NCBI RefSeq assembly: GCF_030227225.1 | Contig: NZ_JASPHQ010000002.1 | Coordinates: 124,001-188,000, forward strand | Origin: Corynebacterium rhinophilum | Lineage (GTDB): Bacteria; Actinomycetota; Actinomycetes; Mycobacteriales; Mycobacteriaceae | DNA: 64,000 nt | Direction of reading: 5' to 3' | In this document: piece after piece, positions 27,861-36,900 of the stretch | Position numbering within the stretch: the first letter of the stretch is position 1 | Layout: each line of letters starts with the position of its first letter | Made by a program: the position numbers and the translations under genes | The notes under the pieces: model-generated | Told to the model about the DNA's origin: nothing | What the model saw: only the letters and a program-made list of their open reading frames with translations | Databases searched by the model: none

Positions 27861-30404
27861 GTGAACTTATCTCAGCAGCTGCCAGATTTAACGGAAGTCC
27901 CCGAGTCCCTCATCGATGAGGCCATTTGGGATACTTTTAACTCGTGGACCACCAGCAAGGGAATCGATTTATACCCCGCGCAAGAGGAGGCCTCGCTCGG
28001 CATCTTGGCCGGAGATAACGTCATCCTCGCGACCCCCACGGGTTCGGGAAAGTCCATGGTGGCCAACGCCGCCCACTTCATCGCCCTAGCCCGTAGACAG
28101 CGGAGTTTTTATACCGCGCCCATTAAGGCGCTGGTCAGCGAGAAGTTCTTTGCACTGTGTGAAATCTTTGGCGCAGAGAATGTGGGCATGATGACTGGCG
28201 ATGCCACCGTAAACGGCAACGCCCCCATCATCGCCGCCACCGCCGAGATCGTAGCCAATATCGCGCTTCGCGACGGCGCCGAGGCCAACATCGACCAGGT
28301 AGTCATGGACGAATTCCACTACTACTCCGATCCTGATCGCGGCTGGGCGTGGCAGGTTCCGCTCTTGGAGCTGCCCAAGGCGCAATTCCTCTTAATGTCC
28401 GCCACGCTCGGCGATACCGATTGGCTGCAGGAAGATCTCACCCGCCGCACGGGGCGCGAGACTAATTTAGTGGCCGGCTCTACCCGCCCGGTGCCTCTGG
28501 ATTTTTCCTATGTTTTTAGCGCGGTGCACGAAACCATCGAGGAGCTGCTCGCTGATAATAAGGCACCCATTTATGTCGTGCACTTTTCCCAGCGCGAGGC
28601 AGCCGAGCGGGCCCAAGCCCTGACCTCGCTTTCTGGAATTATTAGCAAAGAGGAAAAAGAGGATATCGCTGAAGAAATCGGCGGATTCCGCTTTACCACC
28701 GCCTTTGGCAAGGACCTCTCAAAGTTACTTCGCAAGGGCATTGGCATCCACCATGCGGGAATGCTGCCCAAGTACCGGCGACTTGTGGAGCGCCTCGCAC
28801 AACGCGGCCTCCTCAAGGTTATTTGCGGCACCGATACCTTGGGCGTGGGCATCAACGTGCCCATCCGCACCGTATTGATGACTGGCCTGGCCAAGTTTGA
28901 TGGGCAACGCCAGCGCATCTTGAAGTCCCGCGAATTCCACCAGATTGCAGGTCGCGCCGGGCGTGCGGGCTATGACACGGAAGGTACCGTCGTCGTCGAG
29001 GCCCCAGAGCACGAGATTGAAAATGCCAAGGCCCGCAGGCGCATTGGCGATGATCCGAAGCGGCTGAAAAAGCTCAAGAAGAAATCCGCACGCGAGGGCG
29101 AAGTCTCGTGGTCCGAGAAGACCTTTGCGCGGCTCACGGAAGCAGAACCAGAGCAGTTGACCTCGCAATTCCGGGTCTCGAATTCGATGCTGCTCAATGT
29201 CTTAGCCCGCCACGGCGATGGCTATGCGCATATGCGCCACCTCTTGCGCGATAATCACGATCCCCGCAGCAAGCAGAACAAGGACATCCTCACCGCCCTC
29301 GACCTCTTCCGCGGATTGGTGGATTCCGGCGTGGTCCAAAAATCCACGAAGGGGCTCGATATTTACGGCCGCCCGTACCACCTCGTGCGGGAGTTGCCGC
29401 GAGACTTTGCCTTGAACCAGCCACTCGGCCCCTTTGCCTTGGCTGCGCTATCTCTGTTGGACCCGGAGGCGGAGAGCTATCACCTTGATGTGATCTCGGT
29501 CTTTGAGGCGATCCTCGATGATCCCCGGCAGGTGCTGCAGGCCCAACAGAAGAAGCGGCGCGGGGAAGAAATTGCCGCGCTCAAGGCGGACGGGGTGGAC
29601 TATACCGACCGCATGAATATCGTGGAGGATATCACCTGGCCCAAGCCGCTAGAGGAGCTGCTCGAACAGGCCTACGATACATTTGCGGAGACCAATGCTT
29701 GGGTAAAGGAATTCGAGCTACGGCCCAAATCCGTAGTGCGAGACATGGTAGAAAATGCCATGACCTTCTCGGATTTGGTGGCCACCTACGGCCTAGCCCG
29801 GTCTGAGGGAGTTATCCTCCGTTATCTCACCGACGCGTGGCGGACTCTGAAACAGTCCATCCCTGATGAATATACGACGCCCCAAATTGAAGACATCATT
29901 GTTTGGTTAGGTGAGCTTATCCGCCAGGTGGATTCCTCGCTTGTCGATGAATGGGCGCAGATGGCCGGTGAAGACTCCCCCATCGATCAAGATACGCTCG
30001 ACCGCGAGCTGGCCTTTGGCGTCGAAGACCCAACAGCCCTTACCGCCAATCGCCGCGCCTTTGGCATTATGGTCCGCAATTACATGTTCCGCCTCGCGCA
30101 ACTCTTCGCGTTGGAGGAAGAAGACCGCCTCGCCGAGGTATTGGATTATCTGGACGAGATCCCCGATTTTTGTGCCGTCCTAGATGACTACTTCGACGAA
30201 TACGACGATATTGATACCGGCCCTGAGGCGCGCGGACCAGAGTACTTCCGGCTGGAAGAATCAAGCTCTCGCAGCTGGCCCGTGCGGCAAATCATTAAGG
30301 ACCCAGCAGGCGATCGCGCCTATCAATTCGTCGCCACCGTCGATCTGGACGCCTCCGATGAAGCCGGCGAAGTCCGCCTGTCAGAGTTGCGCGTCGAGTA
30401 TTAG
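27861..30404 (+). CDS. helY: Ski2/Mtr4-like DEAD/DEAH RNA helicase
   Basis: An 847-aa helicase of the actinobacterial HelY family, related to the exosome helicases Ski2 and Mtr4, so an RNA-decay role is likely. Motifs: ATPTGSGKS (I), MDEFHYYSD (II, DEFH), LLMSATL (III), QIAGRAGRAGYD (VI), then a lysine-rich insert (KRLKKLKKKSAREG) and a long helical C-terminal domain (DUF3516/DSHCT type). I use the GTG at 27861, which has AAGGTGG five bases before it; GTG codons at 27852 and 27855 lack such spacing. Cotranscribed with PAC2. Confidence 0.9.
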   Translation: MNLSQQLPDLTEVPESLIDEAIWDTFNSWTTSKGIDLYPAQEEASLGILAGDNVILATPTGSGKSMVANAAHFIALARRQRSFYTAPIKALVSEKFFALCEIFGAENVGMMTGDATVNGNAPIIAATAEIVANIALRDGAEANIDQVVMDEFHYYSDPDRGWAWQVPLLELPKAQFLLMSATLGDTDWLQEDLTRRTGRETNLVAGSTRPVPLDFSYVFSAVHETIEELLADNKAPIYVVHFSQREAAERAQALTSLSGIISKEEKEDIAEEIGGFRFTTAFGKDLSKLLRKGIGIHHAGMLPKYRRLVERLAQRGLLKVICGTDTLGVGINVPIRTVLMTGLAKFDGQRQRILKSREFHQIAGRAGRAGYDTEGTVVVEAPEHEIENAKARRRIGDDPKRLKKLKKKSAREGEVSWSEKTFARLTEAEPEQLTSQFRVSNSMLLNVLARHGDGYAHMRHLLRDNHDPRSKQNKDILTALDLFRGLVDSGVVQKSTKGLDIYGRPYHLVRELPRDFALNQPLGPFALAALSLLDPEAESYHLDVISVFEAILDDPRQVLQAQQKKRRGEEIAALKADGVDYTDRMNIVEDITWPKPLEELLEQAYDTFAETNAWVKEFELRPKSVVRDMVENAMTFSDLVATYGLARSEGVILRYLTDAWRTLKQSIPDEYTTPQIEDIIVWLGELIRQVDSSLVDEWAQMAGEDSPIDQDTLDRELAFGVEDPTALTANRRAFGIMVRNYMFRLAQLFALEEEDRLAEVLDYLDEIPDFCAVLDDYFDEYDDIDTGPEARGPEYFRLEESSSRSWPVRQIIKDPAGDRAYQFVATVDLDASDEAGEVRLSELRVEY

Positions 30405-30429
30405 GAACGTGCGGGTTGGGTAAAACGAC

Positions 30430-30502
30430 TTAAGCCACCCCTCCGCTGCACTCGGCGTCCTGTGGGGGACGCCGAGACAAACAGTGGGCGGGGGTGGCTT
30501 AG
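30430..30502. terminator. nested double-stem bidirectional terminator
   Basis: Outer arms 30431-30441 and 30491-30501 (11 bp) enclose a second perfect stem, 30451-30460 with 30467-30476 (10 bp). It lies between the convergent helY and ahpD genes and can serve both. Confidence 0.7.
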
Positions 30503-30527
30503 TTTAAAGGCTGATTAAGCAGCGCTT

Positions 30528-31052
30528 TTAACGTGCAGCCTCAATCTGAACAGCCTGTGCGACTGCCTGGATGACAGAAGCAACCTTGATGGCCTCCCAG
30601 ACCTGCTCCTTGGTCGCGCCAGTATCGTTGAGCTTCTGGGTGTGTGCACCCAAGCAGTGCTCGCAGCCGTTGATGGCGGAAACTGCGATATTCCACAGCT
30701 CGAAGTTAGCGTCCTCCACGCCAGGCTTCGAGATAAAGTTCATCCGCAGGCCGAACTTAACCTGTGCGTAGTCATCGCCCAACCAACCCTTGGCGCGGTA
30801 GGCAACGTTGTTCATTGCCATGACGGTGGCAGCGCCGTAAGCGGCGTTGATAGCTTCCTCAGAGAGGTGCTCTTGTGCCTCTTCCGCGATTTCAGAAATC
30901 ACGGTGTCATTGCGGGTAGCTGCCGCCGAAGCCAACAGGGTGCCCCACAGCTGCTCTTCATTCAGCTCGGTCGTGCGGGTCAGCGCGCCAAGGTTGAGCT
31001 TCTGATCCTTGGCGTACTCGGGTAGCGATGACTTCAAGTTCTCGATAGACAC
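30528..31052 (-). CDS. ahpD: alkyl hydroperoxide reductase AhpD
   Basis: AhpD is a small alkylhydroperoxidase that also recycles AhpC by passing electrons from lipoamide. The 174-aa, all-helical protein has the active-site [10 protein letters not shown]: Cys130, Cys133 and His137, the same numbering as the M. tuberculosis enzyme. Lies 99 bases downstream of ahpC in the same direction; a hairpin in the gap may set a lower AhpD level. ATG with AGAAGGAG upstream. Confidence 0.95.
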   Translation of the reverse strand: MSIENLKSSLPEYAKDQKLNLGALTRTTELNEEQLWGTLLASAAATRNDTVISEIAEEAQEHLSEEAINAAYGAATVMAMNNVAYRAKGWLGDDYAQVKFGLRMNFISKPGVEDANFELWNIAVSAINGCEHCLGAHTQKLNDTGATKEQVWEAIKVASVIQAVAQAVQIEAAR

Positions 31053-31101
31053 AGTTTTTCTCCTTCTAAATCTTTTCTCAGTAACTTAAATTGCAAGGCA
31101 A

Positions 31102-31134
31102 GTGCGTGCCCCGCCAGAACGGCGGGGAAAGCAC
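31102..31134 (-). terminator. intercistronic hairpin between ahpC and ahpD
   Basis: CCCCGCC (31109-31115) pairs with GGCGGGG (31121-31127), with an outer GTGC/GCAC pair at 31102 and 31131. On the minus strand a T-containing but not uniform stretch follows, so it may be a partial terminator or an mRNA stabiliser for ahpC. Confidence 0.5.
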
Positions 31135-31151
31135 CTACTGATAACTAAGGC

Positions 31152-31745
31152 TTAAAGCTGGGACTGAACAACGTCCAACTTGTCGATGTTCTTGGTTGGG
31201 TCGTTCTTCTCCCAGTTGCAGGCGCAGACCTCTTCGGACTGCAGGGCGTCGAGAACGCGCAGGACCTCGTCAACGTTACGGCCCACAGCGTCCGGGGTAA
31301 CGGAGACGAACTGGATAACACCATCTGGGTCGATGATGAAGGTTGCGCGGTCAGCAACGCCGTCAGCGTTTTCTACGCCCAGGGCGCGGATCAGGTCGTG
31401 GCGCACGTCGGAGAACATCGGGAACGGAACGTCCTTCAGGTCCGGGTGGGTTGCGCGCCAGTTGAAGTGAGCGAACTCGTTATCGGTGGAGCCGCCCAGC
31501 ACCTGGGTGTCGCGGTCCTGGAACTCTTCGTCCAGCTTGCCAAAGGCAGCGATCTCGGTCGGGCAAACGAAGGTGAAGTCCTTGGGGTAGAAGAAGACGA
31601 CCTTCCACTTGCCCTCGTACTTGTCCAAGGAAACCTGCTCGAAGTAGTCCTCTGGCTGGCTAGCGTTAACGTCGTGCAGGTCGCCGCCGGTCAGGGCGGT
31701 GAGGTCGAATTCTGGGAACTTTTCGCCAACGGTCATGATAGGCAT
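31152..31745 (-). CDS. ahpC: alkyl hydroperoxide reductase AhpC (peroxiredoxin)
   Basis: A typical two-Cys peroxiredoxin that reduces peroxides and peroxynitrite. The 197-aa protein carries the peroxidatic Cys61 in FFYPKDFTFVCPTE and two C-terminal cysteines, 174 and 176 (EEVCACNW), the three-cysteine arrangement of mycobacterial AhpC that works with AhpD. The start at 31745 has AGAAGGAG; the frame is open further upstream to 31853 without a ribosome site. Divergent from oxyR, which controls it in related bacteria. Confidence 0.95.
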   Translation of the reverse strand: MPIMTVGEKFPEFDLTALTGGDLHDVNASQPEDYFEQVSLDKYEGKWKVVFFYPKDFTFVCPTEIAAFGKLDEEFQDRDTQVLGGSTDNEFAHFNWRATHPDLKDVPFPMFSDVRHDLIRALGVENADGVADRATFIIDPDGVIQFVSVTPDAVGRNVDEVLRVLDALQSEEVCACNWEKNDPTKNIDKLDVVQSQL

Positions 31746-31894
31746 GTTCTTCAACTCCTTCTTAAAAGGGTAATCTTTTTCAAGTTTCTGACAGTCCCGT
31801 ACCGAGGACCACGGGCCGGACCCTCTCCGGCCCAACACCAAAGACAATACCATTAATTCCGGTCACGTCAATAGCTAATCCTATAGATAAATGT
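31746..31894. promoter_or_regulatory. divergent ahpC/oxyR control region
   Basis: The region between the two divergent genes contains the AT-rich stretch CTATAGATAAATGTTAG near 31881-31897 directly upstream of oxyR, with TA-rich partial dyads that fit a LysR-type binding region. The exact OxyR site cannot be fixed by eye. Confidence 0.45.
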
Positions 31895-31900
31895 TAGAGT
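31895..31900 (+). promoter_or_regulatory. -10 element of oxyR, leaderless
   Basis: TAGAGT is followed by seven bases and the ATG at 31908, with no ribosome site. Confidence 0.55.
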
Positions 31901-31907
31901 GATAGGC

Positions 31908-32855
31908 ATGCATAATAAAGAGTATCGACCAACACTTGCCCAGCTGCGCACGTTTGTCACCGTGGCGGAAAACAAGCACTTCGGCACCGCTGCCGCCAAG
32001 CTGGAGATCTCTCAGCCCTCCCTCTCCCAGGGCCTCGTGGCACTCGAGCAGGGGCTCGGCGTGCAGCTCATCGAGCGCTCTACCCGCAAGGTCATCGTAA
32101 CCTCGGCCGGTGAAACCCTATTGCCTTATGCCAAATCCACACTTGAGGCCGCCGATACCTTTCTCGCGCACGCCCGCGGCGCCCACGGCACGCTGTCCGG
32201 CCCGCTTACCATTGGCGTTATCCCGACCATCGCCCCGTATATCCTCCCGGATTTGTTGGCGAAGATTACGGAGACCTACCCGGAGCTTGAGCCGCGCTTT
32301 GTGGAGGAGCAAACCCAGCACCTCATCGCGCGCCTGCGCAACGGCAACCTCGATTTAGCCGTCCTTGCGCTGCCTTCAGAGGCCACGGGCATGGTCGACA
32401 GCCCGCTGTACACCGAGGACTTCGCCATCGTCAGCCCGCCCGATCACCCCATCGCCGGGCGTACGGACGTCCAGGTGGCGGAGCTGCGGGACTTGGATTT
32501 GCTGCTGCTTGACGATGGCCACTGTCTCCGCGACCAAATCGTCGATCTCTGCCGGCACGCCCACGTCAACCCGGCGGAAGCAACCAATTCCGTCACGCGT
32601 GCCTCATCGCTTACCACCATTATGCAGCTGGTCATGGGCGGGCTCGGCTGCACCCTTATCCCCAAGTCCGCATTGGCCACCGAATGCCACGGCAAGAACC
32701 TCGGCATCGCCTACTTCGATCCCGATGTCACCGCTGAGCGCGAAATCGGCCTCGTCTTCCGCTCCTCTGCCGCACGCAGTGAAGAGTTCCGCGAATTCGG
32801 CACCCTGATTACCGCCGCTTATGAAAATGCCCTCGCACGCTCGCTGGAGGGATAA
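31908..32855 (+). CDS. oxyR: peroxide-sensing LysR-type regulator OxyR
   Basis: OxyR senses hydrogen peroxide through a disulfide and controls peroxide-defence genes. The 315-aa protein has an N-terminal helix-turn-helix (HFGTAAAKLEISQPSLSQGL) and the sensor pair Cys206 and Cys215 in DGHCLRDQIVDLC, the same positions as in C. glutamicum OxyR. I start at ATG 31908 rather than 31899 because TAGAGT lies seven bases before it and this start reproduces the known numbering. Divergent from ahpC. A strong bidirectional terminator follows. Confidence 0.95.
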   Translation: MHNKEYRPTLAQLRTFVTVAENKHFGTAAAKLEISQPSLSQGLVALEQGLGVQLIERSTRKVIVTSAGETLLPYAKSTLEAADTFLAHARGAHGTLSGPLTIGVIPTIAPYILPDLLAKITETYPELEPRFVEEQTQHLIARLRNGNLDLAVLALPSEATGMVDSPLYTEDFAIVSPPDHPIAGRTDVQVAELRDLDLLLLDDGHCLRDQIVDLCRHAHVNPAEATNSVTRASSLTTIMQLVMGGLGCTLIPKSALATECHGKNLGIAYFDPDVTAEREIGLVFRSSAARSEEFREFGTLITAAYENALARSLEG

Positions 32856-32870
32856 AACCGCCACACACGA

Positions 32871-32908
32871 TTAAGGCCACCGAAGCAATGCCTCGGTGGC
32901 CTTAAATA
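32871..32908. terminator. bidirectional terminator between oxyR and the membrane protein gene
   Basis: A 13-bp perfect stem (32871-32883 with 32893-32905) and AT-rich flanks on both sides, between convergent genes. Confidence 0.85.
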
Positions 32909-32920
32909 ATGCTAAAGCGC

Positions 32921-33853
32921 TTACGCAGTTTGGCCGGTCGCGCGGCCTGCACACTGGCGGAACAAGTAAGCCGTAGCCAGTAAGGTAACCGGTACGGCCA
33001 CAATCAAGCCAACCAGCAACAGGATGCCGCCGGCAATCATAATCAGCGCGTTGAGCACCGTCAGCAGCAGGAGCTGGCCGTAGTTTTCTTTACCGGCCTT
33101 AAAACCGTTCTTAATGGCTTGGCCAACCCCGTCACCGTCGGCTGCAAACCATTGCATCAGCATATAAAGCGGCTGGATGAATAGGCCGATGAGAGCCACT
33201 ACAGCCATGACTCCGAAAAAGCTCGCCATGGCTTCCAACGCCTCGTCCTCGGTGGCGTCGGCGCCCGCGTCTGGGCCGAGGAAGATCGAGCCACCAACGA
33301 AGATGAACATTACTACCGAGGAAATAATACCGATGATGATCATGATCACCAGTGGCTGCCACCACCGCACGTCCTTGCCCACATAGCTCCACCCAGTACG
33401 CGGGTCATCGATCTGGAAAAGCGCCAGTCGCATCGCCAACAAGCTGACGACGACCATGATCACGTAGGACACGATTTGCACAATGGATCCCGCACCGGAG
33501 GCATCCGCGCCCTCTGCGGGAGCAACGGCCAGGCTCACTCCGGAGACTGCTATGACAATGACGCCAACGAGCAAGGCACCGAGTATCCACAGTTTCCAGT
33601 TCTTAAACACCGTGCGAAAGGCCCACGAAATCGAATCAATGGCCGAGGGCTTTCCGGTAAATCCGCCGGAATTTACGGTATTGTCCTGTGCTTGGTAGCC
33701 CGCATATCCTTGATTGCCGGAGCTTTCGTAGCTGCCGCTCTCGTGGCTGCCGCCATAGGACGGCAGGCTTCCGTAGCTCGGCTGATCCTCCGGGTGATCA
33801 GTCGGTTCATAGCGGGGAAAATCGTCATTTCCACCGGAGTTTTTGTCGTTCAT
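32921..33853 (-). CDS. polytopic membrane protein with disordered N-terminus
   Basis: The 310-aa product starts with about 75 Gly/Ser/Tyr/Asn-rich residues that look disordered, followed by about six membrane segments (LWILGALLVGVIVIAVSGV, IVQIVSYVIMVVVSLLAM, LVIMIIIGIISSVVMFIFVGG and others). It resembles DUF975-type or glycerophosphodiesterase-membrane-domain proteins in organisation, but I cannot assign a family with confidence. I use the ATG at 33853, with GAAGGAAGG upstream; an earlier start at 33913 adds 20 residues. Convergent with oxyR, divergent from hrpA. Confidence 0.75.
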   Translation of the reverse strand: MNDKNSGGNDDFPRYEPTDHPEDQPSYGSLPSYGGSHESGSYESSGNQGYAGYQAQDNTVNSGGFTGKPSAIDSISWAFRTVFKNWKLWILGALLVGVIVIAVSGVSLAVAPAEGADASGAGSIVQIVSYVIMVVVSLLAMRLALFQIDDPRTGWSYVGKDVRWWQPLVIMIIIGIISSVVMFIFVGGSIFLGPDAGADATEDEALEAMASFFGVMAVVALIGLFIQPLYMLMQWFAADGDGVGQAIKNGFKAGKENYGQLLLLTVLNALIMIAGGILLLVGLIVAVPVTLLATAYLFRQCAGRATGQTA

Positions 33854-33974
33854 CAGCGGTGCCTTCCTTCTATATTCGGGTTGGGTGCAACGAGAAAAAT
33901 ATCTTTTAGACAAGTATTTTCACAATAGCAACTTTTTCCACTCCACGTAACCGGGGTAAGCTCATTAATTAGCC

Positions 33975-36900
33975 ATGACACAGCATGAAACCACGACGTC
34001 GCAGGCCCCTAGCCGCGATGAACTTTTTGCAGCATTAGACAACGTCACCATCGCCGAGGCCCGCAGCTTCCGCCGCCGCCTATCGAAGGCACGCGCCCCC
34101 AAGGCCCTGCGCGAAATTGGCCAGGATATCCAGGCCGCCGCAGATCGCCTCGCGCTTGTCGATGCCGCCGTTCCCCCACTCACCTACCCCGATTCCCTGC
34201 CGGTCAGCGGCCGCAAGGACGATATTGCCGCCGCGATTGAAGAAAACCAGGTAGTCATCATTGCCGGTGAAACCGGTTCTGGTAAGACCACGCAGATCCC
34301 CAAGATCTGCCTCGACATCGGCCGAGGCCGCCGCGGACTCATCGGCCACACCCAGCCGCGCCGCATCGCCGCGCGGACCGTCGCCGAGCGCATCGCCTCC
34401 GAGCTCGACCAAGACATTGGGGAGTCGGTGGGCTACGCCATCCGCTTCGATGACCAGGTCTCTGATACCACCGCCGTAAAACTCATGACGGACGGCATCC
34501 TGCTAGCGGAAATGCAGCGCGATCGCTTCCTTAATAAGTACGACACCATCATTATCGATGAGGCACACGAGCGCTCTTTGAATATCGACTTCCTCTTGGG
34601 GTATCTCAAGCGGTTGCTTCCCAAGCGGCCCGATCTCAAAGTGATCATCACCTCCGCGACGATCGATCCGGAAAGTTTTGCCGAGCACTTCGCCCAGCCC
34701 GATGGCACGCCTGCGCCCATCATCGAGGTATCCGGGCGCACCTATCCGGTAGAAATTCGCTACCGCCCCCTCGAATTCGAGGCCGGTGGAAAGCTGGTGG
34801 ATCAAGATCCGCTCGATGGCTTAACTGAGGCCATCGAGGAGCTCATGGCAGAAGGCGACGGCGATATCCTCTGCTTTTTCCCAGGCGAGCGCGATATCCG
34901 CGATGCTATGGAAGCAATCGAGGCCAAGAAGTGGAAAAACGTGGAGGTCGCTCCCCTCTTCGGGCGCCTGTCCAACCAGGAACAGCACCGCGTATTTAGC
35001 AATCACCGCGGAAGGCGCATCGTTTTGGCCACCAATATCGCCGAAACCTCGCTGACCGTGCCCGGAATCCGCTACGTCGTGGATACCGGCACCGCGCGCA
35101 TCTCGCGCTATTCCACGCGGACCAAGGTGCAGCGCCTACCTATCGAGCCCATTTCGCAGGCCTCTGCCAATCAGCGCTCGGGTAGGTGCGGCCGCGTCGC
35201 CGATGGCATCGCTATCCGCCTCTACAGCGAGCAAGACTTTCAAAGCCGACCAGAGTTTACTGATCCGGAAATCCTGCGCACCAACCTGGCCAGCGTCATT
35301 TTGCAGATGGTCTCGCTCAAGCTCGGCGATATCGAGAAATTCCCCTTCCTCCAGCCACCCGAGTTCAAGGCCATTCGCGATGGCCTCAACCTCCTCCACG
35401 AGCTCGGTGCCCTCCAAGACAAGCACGAGAAACCGGCGCTGACCGAAACCGGCCGCAATTTGGCCCGCATCCCACTCGATCCCCGCATGGCACGCATGCT
35501 TATCGAGGCCCATACCAACGGCTGCCTCCACGATGTCATCGTCATCGTTGCCGCCATGACCATCCAAGACGTGCGCGAACGCCCGCTGGAGTACCAAGCG
35601 CAAGCTGATCAAGCGCACGCGCGCTTTAAGGACAAGACCTCTGACTTTTTGTCCATGCTGAAGTTGTGGGATTACATCAAACAGACCCGCAATGAGCAAT
35701 CAGGCAATAAATTCCGCAAGCGCATGAAGCAGGAGTTTCTCCACTACATGCGCATCCGCGAGTGGTTCGACCTGGTCCGCCAGCTCAAAGACGTCTCCAA
35801 GCAGCTGGGGTGGGATTACCAAGAAGGCACCGAACGCCGCTCCGACGATATTCACATCGCGCTGCTATCTGGCCTGCTTTCCAATATTGGCGCCCGCGAC
35901 GGCAATTCCAAGGAGTTCCACGGCGCGCGCAATACCCGTTTCCTCGTCTTTCCAGGTTCCGCCTTGGCCAAAAAGCCACCCGAGTTCCTCATGGCGGCGG
36001 AGCTCGTCGAAACCTCTCGGCTTTGGGCACGCGACGTTGCCGCTATCGATCCGGCCTGGGTGGAAAAACTCGGTGCGGACCTGCTCAAACACAACTATTC
36101 CGATCCCACGTGGTCCCGCAAGCGCGCGGCCGCCATCGCACACCAGAAGTCCACGCTCTACGGCGTGCCCATCGTCGCGGATCGCACCGTGCCCTATCAC
36201 CGCGTGGATCCCGTCGCGGCGCGCGATATGTTCATCCGCAATGCGCTTATCGCCGGCGAGTGGAACGCGCACCACGACTTCCTCAAGGCAAACGCGCAGG
36301 CCCTTGATGAAGCGGCCGAATACGAGGAAAAGGCCCGCCGCCGCGGCCTTATCGTGGATGAGGATACCCTCTTCGATTTCTATGACCAGCGCATTCCCGC
36401 CAAGGTCACCACGGGCCGCCATTTCGATTCCTGGTGGAAGAAAAAGCGCCGCCAGGAACCCGATCTGCTGAATTTCGACCCAGCCACGCTTGTCGATGAC
36501 TCCCACGACGTAACCGAAGTCTCCTTCCCAGATCACTGGCGCAAAGGCTCCATCGATTACGAGCTGACTTATAAATTCGAACCCGGCGACCCGCTCGATG
36601 GCGTCACCGTCATGGTCCCCGTTCCCATGCTTGCCGGCCTCGATACCGAAGGCTTCGATTGGCTCGTTCCCGGCCTGCGATTCGAGCTCGTCAACGAGCT
36701 TATTCGTTCCCTTCCCAAGGCCCTGCGGCGCACCGTCGTGCCCGCCCCGGAATTTGCCGAGCGCGCCATGGACCGGCTCATTCCCTTCGAAGGCCCCCTT
36801 ACCCAGCAGCTTGCCGATGTCCTGCGCGAGCTCGGCGGGCACGGCATCAACGCCTCCGACTTCCAACCGGACAAGTTGCCGGATCATTTGCGGATGAACT

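Noticed and set aside
33854-33913. Longer N-terminus for the membrane protein (start at 33913)
   Set aside because: The extra 20 residues have no ribosome site; the ATG at 33853 has GAAGGAAGG at good spacing.
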